Shown: positions 55,649 through 64,000 of the stretch, in pieces | Position numbering within the stretch: the first letter of the stretch is position 1 | How the letters are laid out: each line of letters starts with the position of its first letter | Notes under the pieces: model-generated | The model's input: only the letters and a program-made list of their open reading frames with translations | Database searches by the model: none | What the model was told of the DNA's origin: nothing | Position numbers and translations under genes: made by a program | Assembly: GCA_033398695.1 (NCBI GenBank) | Contig: CM065802.1 | Coordinates: forward strand, 210,633,096-210,697,095 | From: Orobanche coerulescens | Taxonomy: Eukaryota; Streptophyta; Magnoliopsida; Lamiales; Orobanchaceae | Length of the DNA stretch: 64,000 bases | Direction of reading: 5' to 3'

Positions 55649-57905
55649 TATAACACCCCGAGATATTCGGAATAATTACAGCTTCGTAAACCCTTTAAGA
55701 ATTTACAAGGCTAAATTAAAAAAATACAGATTAATACGAATAATACCATGAATAGTTGTGAAATTTAATAACCGGTTTAATCATCTGAAACAACCCATTT
55801 ATTACAACATTCTCAAATCACCATAAAGAACGCACGTACTCGAGTACTTAATACAAAACAAGAATACCAAAACAAATCAGACGGATAACATCACTATGCC
55901 CCTTCGTCATCATGCCGACACTGTGGTTGCTTCCCCGCTCCTCGGCTACCTGAACATTAAACAAATGTCCACCCCGCAGGGGTTACCAAAACGATGCTAA
56001 TACAAAGTACCATAATTATACAAAATCAGATATGCAACAACAATGCATTGCAAAAACACAAGACACGGACTTCCTCTACGGGAATCCAATAATGCGAATT
56101 CACATGATTCCATCAACACACCACAGGGTATATGATCCAGCGCCCTCAGCATAGATCCTAAGATGATCCCGTCGGACCAACACGAGGTGTAAAAACCCAT
56201 CCAATGATCCAGCGCCCTCAGCATAGATCCCAAGATGATCCCGTCGGACCAACACGAGGTGGACAACTGATCCAGCGCCCTCAGCATAGATCACACGATC
56301 CCATCGGATCAATACAACATGTACAACTCCATTATGCATGCACATATGCAAATCAATATGTTCATCAACATGAACAACATATGATCAATAACATGAACGA
56401 CAATATGACAAATCAACTTGGACGACCTCATGTTCAACAACATGAATGACAATATGCATGATCAACATCATCAACATTAAACCAAAATCAGATTAAGATA
56501 CTTGCCTCAGAAATGTCGACAAGGATTGTTATTTCGAATAACCTTCAACCCGCTCAAAGAACTCTCACTCGATCAATTCACAATATCTGAACCTTAATTA
56601 TACAATAACACCAATATAACTAACAGTTCCGAATAATCGCTTCTAAAACATTATATGAACATGAAAAGACATAACCTATTCGGTTATGATAACACACTAA
56701 TCTGCCCAATCCATATCGGTCGAATCATCACTACAATACTTATCCGAACAAAAATCTCACAATGTTCCAATCAAGTCTAAGCACATCTTTCGATTGAATT
56801 CTTCAACTATACCTCATAATAGTTCGTCATACAAGGATCTTAACCATACCTATCAACAATCCAACGCGACATGATTTCGGAATTATCTTTAAGAACACCA
56901 TAAAACTCGTTACTAGGTTTAACATGATCATTATATTCTTCTACAAGGAATAAACCCTAAGTTCAATCCATTTAGTTCCCCTATACGCATTGTTTGATCA
57001 TATTGTACATAAAAAACTTGATAATGTCAGTAATAAACTCAACAACTTCCATAGCATGTTCATATTCGGCAACAAGAGCATGAAATCCAGATTGGTGAAT
57101 CGCCACATACCTTATACGGAAGGAAAAGATGAAAACACTTGGTGAACTCCACGTCGAACGCTTGAACACCAATCTCAAAGCTCATTGCCTTCAATGATTA
57201 TGTTTAGAGGCTGATATGAAGGGTTAAGGTCAAGAGGGTAACTCTCTAAGTCTCAGAAATCGGGTATAGGACGAAGTGTAAACTGAGAAATGAAATGAGG
57301 TGATGTCCTATTTATAGAAAATGACCATTAGCGCGCACTACTGCTCATTTTTAGCGTGCGCTAATAGGCTCACAGCCCACTGTCTCTTTCTATTCTAGGC
57401 TTAGCGTACGCTAAACAGCCTTTACGTACGTTAAATACAACAGTCAGCGTACGCTACCATAGCGTGCGCTAACGGCTTTACGAAGCTCACTGACCTCACT
57501 GTACTCGACTTAGCGTGCGCTAGCATTTCTCTCATATCGTGCGGTAAGCATCATTGACTCGACTTTTCCAAAAGCCATCCAGGTTCATCCCGACATGTCC
57601 CTATCCAAAATCCGTGATCCGATCTCACCTACCAACCTGTCTCAATCATCCTGACCACACATAGCGTGCTCTAAGTCTCAACTTTAGCGTGCGCTAACTC
57701 ACATATTTAGTGTGCGCTATACTTCCATGTCAGCGTGCGCTAAATGTACATAAGTACGTGAATGAATTAACATCTATGAAATCATACACTCATCAATACT
57801 GAATTATGAAATACGGAGGATTATACTCAGATCAATAATACGACATATGCAATGTCTTAAGGTTCAAATAGAGATAAAATACACATCAGATATTCGGGTA
57901 TTACA
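55649..57905 (-). repeat. Tekay element 3, 5' LTR
   Basis: 2257 bp, co-linear with 47093-49357. Its inner end reads TATAACACC instead of TGTAACACC on the plus strand. Tandem block at 56128-56310, GC-donor-like GAGGCAAG around 56501-56508. Confidence 0.92.
57309..57742 (-). promoter_or_regulatory. Tekay element 3, 5' LTR promoter: palindrome array plus TATA
   Basis: TTAGCGTGCGCTAA and TTAGCGTACGCTAA type sites at 57327-57742, upstream (minus) of the TATAAATA box at 57309-57316, about 12 bases from the nearest site. Confidence 0.65.
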
Positions 57906-57910
57906 TAAAC
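57906..57910. repeat. target site duplication TAAAC (right)
   Basis: Partner of 47088-47092. Confidence 0.92.
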
Positions 57911-58205
57911 CATCAGCTAAAGTGGCCGACCGTCGGCTAAAAGTTGATCGGCCGAGGTGGGTCGGCTAAAGTTTAGCCGACGGCAAAGACGGAAGGTCGT
58001 CGTCTAAAGTTGGAGTTATCCGCGACTAAACTATTATCGACTTAACTATATCTAGATGATATTGTCGTTTAAACTCCAGCTGTTTTAGCCAACGACTCCA
58101 TGGTTGTCAAGTAAAGTCTAATTGTTTTAGCCGACGGCCAATATGTCGGCTAAAGTACCTTTTATGTATAAAAAACAACTTTAGCCGACGATTTGTGCAA
58201 ATGTT
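57911..58205 (-). repeat. CACTA subterminal repeat array
   Basis: About a dozen copies, in both orientations, of a 10-12 base motif (TCGGCTAAAGT / ACTTTAGCCGAC). In En/Spm-like elements such repeats bind the element's own DNA-binding protein. Confidence 0.78.
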
Positions 58206-58519
58206 GTCAGCTAAAGTCTATTAACAAAATTTCAAATTTTGAGATCCCCAAACCTGTTCAGACTTAACCTGTATATTATAAATATATAGTACATCACCAT
58301 ACATCACAATCACCATACATCAATGTACGAAAAGTGTAATTTATACACCGACATTACATAAATCACACCATATCAACATATCAAGTAGCAACATCAAAAA
58401 ATCACTATAAAACACTAGCGTTAAAGACCACGAGTCTAAATAAACAAATATTTAGCATTAATATGTTTATATACCAAATGTACTACCACAACCACGACTA
58501 AAATCCACCTAAATCTGTC
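58206..58519. other. CACTA non-coding interval
   Basis: AT-rich, no ORF supported; probably the 3' untranslated region of the minus-strand gene. Confidence 0.5.
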
Positions 58520-60501
58520 AAATTCTTAAAGATAGAAGAAGGATTACTACCGTCTTGCATGTCATCATCCCAAGACTGTGAAGAAGAGGGGGTTGTTTGT
58601 AAATTGAAGAATGGAGGTGGTGGTGGTGCCTGAATTTCGATTGAGTTACAGTCTGACTCAATGACATCATATACTGTATCATGGCCTGCCGCTGAGATAT
58701 CATCTCTTGTTGAGCCTTCCTTTACTCCTCCAGGAATTTCTAAAACTGGTCTTGAGACTTTCTTTGCTCCTCAGCTCGGATCTCCCTCTCGATCTTTAAT
58801 TGCTCCCGAGTATCGCCCCTTTGATTGTGTCGAAATTCTGGAGTATCCTTCAATAATTTCTTGCCTCCAGCTCCCATCATCGGCGTCTGGTGGACTCCCT
58901 TTAGGAGGTTAACTGGTTGCCCACACCCTTGACCTAATGTAGGGATTGGCGTGATTGATCTCTTTAATAGCTAAATCGAGGCCGGTCTCGTCCAAATCCG
59001 GATGCTCCTCCCTCGCCATCTCTGTCAACATCCTCTCAGACTCCTCCATTACTCTCTCCTAATTAAGTGGGAATAATAAATAACCGAATATTAATAAAGT
59101 CCAGAGGTAAAGATTGATAGCAATATTAAAATGGTTAGGATACATTTACAATTTAAATGTCTATCCGGACAGTTCAGATATGCCTTTCGAGTCATGTAGA
59201 TAAAGGCATTCACCACATTTTCATCAGAAGTGGCCTCCTGTGAAACTCTCGCTAACGACCGTGAACCTAAGCTGTGGTGCTCCGTCAAACCCTTACGGTT
59301 AGCAATGTTGGTTGAACTGCTCGCCTACACATAAAAATATGTAATTTTCATTTAACAATGAACAAAATTACCACAAGTAAGTTTCATATACGTTACATGT
59401 CTTTAAACAATAACATTACAACATTGGTCGGTTACATACAATATAGTCTGGGTACCTAAAATGTGCGCATAGCCATCTCCACTCGTACTCCCAATAGTTG
59501 AACTCCTCGGGAGTAGCCTCACGGGAATTACCCGAAGCCGACCAAAACATGTGTAGCTCATTCTTCGAGGACTTGTACCTATAACAAACATTTGTAAATA
59601 ATAATCAATCACATAAGATTTCTCAAGTAATTAATCAACTATGTATTGTGAAAATTACTTACTTGGTCGTTTGCAGCTCATCACACCAAGTATGTAGTAG
59701 GAAAGAAGGAACATCAAACCACACACCAAGTATGTAGTAGGAAAGAAGGAACATCAAACCACACCTACAATTAACATAAACAAAATATATATTACTATAT
59801 TTATTCCGAATTTAAGTACAAAAAGTAGCCTTCGGAATTGAGGTGTAAACTTACCGACATAGCATTGTTCAATGCATCCTTCACGCACTGTGTCACATCC
59901 TTCCACTCAGCCCACAGTACCGGAACCCTATCACGTATTACAAACCCAACATTATGACAATATGCCGTACAAGCATCAGAAGCCAAAATGGGTCGTCGAT
60001 ACTTTTCATCTACTACTATCTTGTGACGACCATTTTTGTTAACGTATGTGTCAAGTGCTAGGCCCTTCCATAGGCCACGGGTCTTCTTCTTCTTTCTCAG
60101 TTCGGCTTCAGTATGACTCTCCTCCTTGTCTTTTGTAAGCTCCGCAAGCTCCGCGTACAACTTCGTCTTAGATATCCGATATGTCCGCCAAATCATTTTC
60201 TCAGGCCACGGCTCGAACACATACGCCTCAATTAGGTTAATCAATCTATATGGCCGGCGGACTTCTTTCTCATAGACTTCTGGAATTGCCGGTACCATAT
60301 GGGGCATAAATAGAGCCGACGGTGGACCGGATGGCACCTCAGATGACGTGCTTGGTGTAGCTCTGTGGCTCTTAGATGTAGAAGGAGGAGAGGGAATGTG
60401 GTGTACAGGAGGCATACGAGGTTGAGTCATCTCGGCAGTAGTAAGGGACGTCCTTGGTCTGGGAGTCTGATAATAGAAGTGCCTCACAATAGTATGTGCG
60501 T
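58520..60501 (-). pseudogene. CACTA second protein (Ptta/En-Spm plant transposase family), exons, interrupted
   Basis: Multi-exon gene for a TNPA-like protein. First exon visible 59855-60501: PRMPPVHHIPSPPSTSK (Pro/Ser-rich), RPYRLINLIEAYVFEPWPEKMIWRTYRISKTKLYAELAEL, LDTYVNKNGRHKIVVDEKYRRPILASDACTAYCHNVGFVIRD, ending at a donor TCG|GTAAGT (59854). Next exon about 59662-59765 (VWFDVPSFLLHTWC), carrying a 40-base tandem duplication that shifts frame. Then 59403-59580 (YKSSKNELHMFWSASGNSREATPEEFNYW), 59150-59330 (RKGLTEHHSLGSRSLARVSQEATSDENV), and a C-terminal region 58520-59050 with frame breaks (MEESERMLTEMAREEHPDLDETGLD). The N-terminus is cut at 60501 by copia B. Confidence 0.72.
59686..59765. 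repeat. 40-bp tandem duplication in CACTA exon
   Basis: CACCAAGTATGTAGTAGGAA and the following 20 bases occur twice head to tail, offset 40 (not a multiple of three). Confidence 0.93.
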
Positions 60502-61545
60502 TGTTGGAGCAAGATCGGAATATGCGCCGTGTTGCGGAAGCGTAAATTAAATGTGCGGAAATTAAACGACACACGGATTTATAGAGGTTCGGCTATAAAC
60601 GATCCTACGTCCTCTCTCGGTATCTTTTTCTATAGGTTCAAGATAAAAACTTCGGCACCTCTCTTCTATCGGTCGAGGGATAACCGTTACAATCACGTCT
60701 TCAATTGGTCCGTGATAAACCACTCGTACTTATCTTTATGTCGGTCCAAGTTAAACCGTTTTCCTTTTCTATCGGACAAGGAATCAACCGCTCTAGCTTT
60801 CTATCGGTACTAGATAAACCTCACTAAGATAGCAATTGCGATTCTAATAATGCCGGATCCTTGATCCTAATAACTCCGAATCCAATCGTATCTTTTCTTT
60901 TACCTCTCGTGTATATGTTGGATGTATAAACACTTAAACTAACAATATAAGCTCAATATCACAACAACAATGTAAGTATATCAATCTTTGATGAATGTAT
61001 GTTTTGCTTGAAGTTGTTGTAGTGAAACAATACCATAAGAATGGTATTTATAGGCATTGGAGCCTTACTAGTCGTTAGCACCCTTCAGACTGCATTACGT
61101 ACGCTATCTTCACTTCATTACGTACGTAAGCTTATTTACGTATGCTAATCCAACCATGTTACGTATGTTAGCTTCTCCCATATTCAGTCCAGTAACATTC
61201 GTTTCTTGTGTTACGTACGTTAGCCATTTATCCATTACGTACGTTAAGGATACGTCATTGCTGACGTCATATATCCGTTGCCGCCTTTTTGACATTGACT
61301 CTTCCCAACGTTCATCTGATTTGAACATCATTACGTACGTTAACTTCCACCTCTTACGTACGTTAATTGCATTATATTACGTATGTTATTGTTCTTCCTT
61401 TACGTACGTTAAGCATGCAAGTTCCATCTTTTTGCACTTCGTTTTCTTCGATGCTTTGCTTCGTCTTTTTGTTGTTTTGTTTTTGTGTATCAACTTAAAT
61501 CATCAAAACATTATTATAGTATGTATGGAACAAAATGTTCCAACA
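60502..61545 (-). repeat. copia B, 3' LTR
   Basis: In element orientation TGTTGGAACATTTTG...TGCTCCAACA, 1044 bp. Followed inside by the PPT, seen on the plus strand as ATCTCCCCCTTTTTGATG. Confidence 0.88.
61045..61415 (-). promoter_or_regulatory. copia B LTR promoter: palindrome array plus TATA
   Basis: About ten sites, mostly TTACGTACGTTA, at 61091-61415, upstream (minus) of TATAAATA at 61045-61052. Confidence 0.65.
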
Positions 61546-62235
61546 ATCTCCCCCTTTTTGATGATTACGAAATAACACTTCTTCAATGGGATTTACCTGC
61601 AAAAATTACAAATATATGTATATGTGTACAGACCAAAAATTTTCGACTTTGTCCATTTCGTTAGTTTCTTCTCCCATTTCTTTTTCGACTCCTTCTTTCC
61701 TTTTCTTTTTCTTTTCGAATTTTCAAAGTTTCATCATCTTTTCGACGTCTCCTCATTTTTCTTTTCAACTTCATCTTTTCGACTTTTCTTCTCCTTTTCT
61801 TCTTTCAACTTCCATTTTTCTTTTCAAATTCAACTTTTCGACTTTTCTTCGATTTTTCTCCCCCTTTCAGGGTTAATCCCATTCTCCTTTCTCCCCCTTT
61901 TTGTCTTCATCAAAAAGTGTAATAAATAACACGAGTAATAAATACCAAATTGATAAATATAACTACATGCATGAATATGGTATAAACTCCCCCTGAAAAT
62001 ATTATCTCCCTTAAAAAAATTATTACTCTCCCTGAGTAAAATATTTTGATAAAAAATCAATTTTTGGGGATCCAACCGAGAGTTGGTTTTTCATTTGAAA
62101 CATAGATGATATTTGAAATATTTGTTTCTTTAGGATCCCAAATCCTTGTAATTTTAATCGTCCGGCGTGGGCTTTTACAGTTAGAAATGTGATGCCCGAT
62201 TTTCAAATATTTTTCGCAATGGGGTATCTTTAAAT
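61546..62235 (-). other. copia B 3' region, pol deleted
   Basis: No ORF is supported; long T- and C-rich tracts on the plus strand produce spurious Phe/Ser-rich frames. Near 62040-62235 frameshifted remnants of the second gag knuckle and of a WIPK-type motif are visible, matching copia A at 42475-42650. Confidence 0.6.
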
Positions 62236-63431
62236 TTAAGGATTCAAACGAGGTGTGAATCCCAACCCCTGTTTATTTAAAGTATATTTCTGAACCGAGA
62301 GCATATTTTCAAATTTCTCATTTCCGAGAGAAAATTTCTTCGTTAAATTTTTGAGCTCGGTTTGCATTTTAACAAGATCATCCTTTAAAATATTTTCATT
62401 TTCAATGCATTTTGAATGATCGATCTCGATAAATTTCCCTTTTTCAAGAATTTTGGAAATCTCATTTTCCAATGATTTATTTTTAGATTTAAGGGATTTG
62501 ATCTCGGATAAAGTATTTTGAAAGTCGGTATACAATAATTCAAATGCTTCAAATAGCTCGTCACGAGAGGATGTACTTACTTGGCTTTCGACGTCGCTAT
62601 CGTCGAATGAACTTCGGGCCATGAGAGCGAGATTATTTTGATTGATAAAATCATCATATTCGTCTTCATCGCTCCATGTTGCAACGAGAACCTTCTTCTT
62701 GGGTTTTTATCGACAATTTTTCGCAAAGTGGTCTGATTTACCACATAATCGACAAGAGTTGTCGAATTTCTTAGATTTGCCCGAGATGTCTTTCTTTCTC
62801 CGGTTTAATAAGGTTTGAAACTTATTAATATTCTTGGCATAATATGCCGCTTCTTCATCGCTATCACCCACCGGAATTTCTTCTCTCTTTGACATCTTAG
62901 TCTTCAAGGCTATCGATCTTTCTTTCGGTTTCGGCTTTGCATTTCGAGATTTAAGGACAATCTCGTAATTTATTAGTGAACCAACGAGGGCACTAAAATC
63001 AAGATTATTGAGATCTTTCGATTCCATAATCGCCATCACCGTTCCATCCCATTCAACAGGTAGTGATCTTAAGATTTTCTTGACTTTCTCACTACTTGAT
63101 AATGGTTTTCCAAACGAAGCAAGTCCATTAGTGATGACCGGAAATCGGTCGAGCATGTTGGTGATGGACTCGTCACCCTTCGTCATGAATAACTCGTAGT
63201 TATGGAGAAGCATATTGATCTTCGTATCCTTAACTTGAGTTGTCCCTTCGTGTGTGATTTCAAGAATTTTCCATATCTCTTTAGCACTTTCACACGATGA
63301 GATTCGATTGACCTCTTCCGGATTTAAGGCACAATATAGAAGTTGAGTAGCCTTACAATTTAGATGGTCGTTCTTCCAATCCTCGTCATTATATTCTTCG
63401 AAACTTTTAAGAGATCCGTCAGATTTGATTA
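62236..63431 (-). pseudogene. copia B gag (SIRE-like), N-terminus cut, pol absent
   Basis: Starts within the N-terminal region at the LTR insertion (SDGSLKSFEEYNDEDWKNDH), then SCESAKEIWKILE, SITNMLDRFPVITNGLASFGKPLSSSEKVKKILRSLP and FSALVGSLINYEIVLKSR. The knuckle reads CRLCGKSDHFAKNC, with the usual Gly before His changed to Asp. An in-frame TAA at 62707-62709 is followed in frame by VATWSDEDEYDDF, the region LALMARSSFDDSDVESQVSTS, a coiled coil (EIKSLKSKNKSLENEISKI) and MLSVQKYTLNKQGLGF, to a stop at 62236. It aligns along its length with copia A gag. Confidence 0.85.
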
Positions 63432-64000
63432 TGTAATACCCGGATTTTCAGTATAAATTTTTCGCGTTATTTTATCTGAGATATACTGTATAGTTTGGTA
63501 TCTATACAGTGTGGATAAAATAAATTGAGAACCGAGACAGTTATACTGGTGTGATTATCGTTTTTGATTGTGGATATATTCAGGATATGTTGTATCAGGT
63601 TGAACTGATTTGGATATCAGGTATACCGTATGAGAATATTTTTGGGTTGAGTATATGTGTATTCAGTATGCCGTATGTTCGTATTTGTTACGTCAAGACG
63701 TTGGACAGGAATTGCTGTAAATGGCTAAGTATGGAAGCCATTACGTACGTTATGTGTTGAAGCTTACATACGTTAAATTGGCAGAGTTACGTACGTTATG
63801 GCCGAGACATTACGTACGTAACAGGGGAATCAGATGATCGAGTCGTGGTCGGCAGGTGGGACCCTGTGTCGGCTGCTTTCGGCGGAGGATGTGGACAGCG
63901 AGTCAACCTCGGCCATTACGTACGTTATGTATGGCATATTACGTACGTAATGTGGGTGGTACTGTAGCAAGTCAACGTATGTATTACGTACGTTATGGTA
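63432..64000 (+). repeat. Tekay-type LTR, left part, running off the window
   Basis: Starts TGTAATACCCGG, the Tekay LTR start, inserted in copia B gag. From 63738 it carries an array of TTACGTACGTTA and ATTACGTACGTAAT palindromes, as expected in U3. TATA and the rest lie outside. Confidence 0.7.
63738..63998 (+). promoter_or_regulatory. palindrome array of the right-edge LTR
   Basis: At least six sites with ACGTACGT cores plus variants (ACATACGT), spaced 10-100 bases. Confidence 0.6.

Larger units (their letters stand above)
47093..57905 (-). mobile_element. Tekay-like Ty3/gypsy element 3 (minus), with an inserted LTR
   Basis: 10.8 kb with perfect target duplication TAAAC. Minus-strand order: 5' LTR 55649-57905, PBS, leader, gag 54406-55409, inserted LTR-like sequence 52981-54405, rest of gag and pol 49407-52979, PPT, 3' LTR 47093-49357. 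Domain order and tail VEEATWE match the Tekay type. Confidence 0.92.
47035..60501 (-). mobile_element. CACTA (En/Spm-like) transposon, one end, interrupted
   Basis: Left terminus CACTACCAATG at 47035, followed by TTTAGCCGACAAC. After the Tekay insertion (47093-57905 plus duplication) the subterminal array continues at 57911-58205, then a Ptta-type gene on the minus strand to 60501, where copia B is inserted. The far end lies outside the window. Terminus, subterminal repeats and protein agree. Confidence 0.78.
60502..63431 (-). mobile_element. gag-only SIRE-like copia element B (minus), interrupted
   Basis: 3' LTR 60502-61545, PPT, short 3' region and gag to 63431, where a Tekay-type LTR is inserted. 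The 5' LTR lies outside the window. Like copia A it lacks pol between gag and PPT. It is inserted in the CACTA gene; possible target bases TGCGT (60497-60501). Confidence 0.82.

Noticed and set aside
60502..60574. N-terminal extension of the CACTA protein into 60502-60574
   Set aside because: This part is copia B LTR sequence, so the residues are a read-through artefact.
61586..61929. Phe-rich frames near copia B
   Set aside because: T- and C-rich tract of the 3' region; no homology visible and no conserved frame with copia A.
1..64000. tRNA, rRNA, endogenous pararetrovirus or host resistance genes
   Set aside because: No cloverleaf, rRNA core or related protein motifs were recognised on either strand; all RT segments have the Ty3/gypsy LTR retrotransposon order with integrase.

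Overview
The window is nuclear plant DNA, most likely from a eudicot with a large, repeat-rich genome. It is built almost entirely of transposable elements nested inside one another. Evidence for a plant is the mix of lineages: an Athila-type Ty3/gypsy element with an env-like ORF, four Tekay-like (chromodomain) Ty3/gypsy elements with 2-2.7 kb LTRs, SIRE-like Ty1/copia elements, a CACTA (En/Spm) transposon with a Ptta-type protein, a hAT MITE and a Helitron. I see no host protein-coding gene, tRNA, rRNA or CRISPR array. The species cannot be named from the sequence.

Layout from left to right. 1-8221 is an Athila-like element: a damaged 5' LTR remnant, the integrase end of pol, an internal promoter-like block, a 1.08 kb tandem duplication, a broken env-like gene and a complete 3' LTR. 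8222-8749 is the end of another LTR, probably copia, into which the Athila inserted. 8750-25274 is a minus-strand Tekay element whose gag is split by a complete plus-strand Tekay element (13366-22236, target duplication TCAGT). 25275-27999 is AT-rich and ends in a degenerate Helitron with helicase remnants and a clear hairpin/CTAG 3' terminus. 28001-30528 and 46791-47034 are two parts of one LTR-like sequence, split by a plus-strand SIRE-like copia element (30529-46790, duplication GAGTT/GAGCT). That copia element holds a non-autonomous Tekay derivative in its 5' LTR (31026-39740, duplication ATAAC/ATAAT, itself carrying a hAT MITE) and a minus-strand gag-only copia element in its interior (about 40545-45253). 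From 47035 a CACTA transposon begins. It is split by a minus-strand Tekay element (47093-57905, duplication TAAAC) and by another minus-strand gag-only copia (from 60502), which is in turn interrupted by a Tekay-type LTR running off the right edge (63432-64000).

None of the elements looks able to move by itself: every pol is frameshifted or absent. The most unusual signal is shared by nearly all of them. Upstream of the TATA box of Athila, Tekay and SIRE-like LTRs lies an array of short palindromes built on CG-N2-CG (CGTACG, CGGCCG, CGTGCG). A second shared signal is in the Tekay-like elements: a GTAAGT about 100 nt after the primer binding site, a splice-acceptor-like AG directly before the gag ATG, and a GC-type donor (AG|GCAAGT) inside the LTR leader. 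These suggest a conserved spliced leader.
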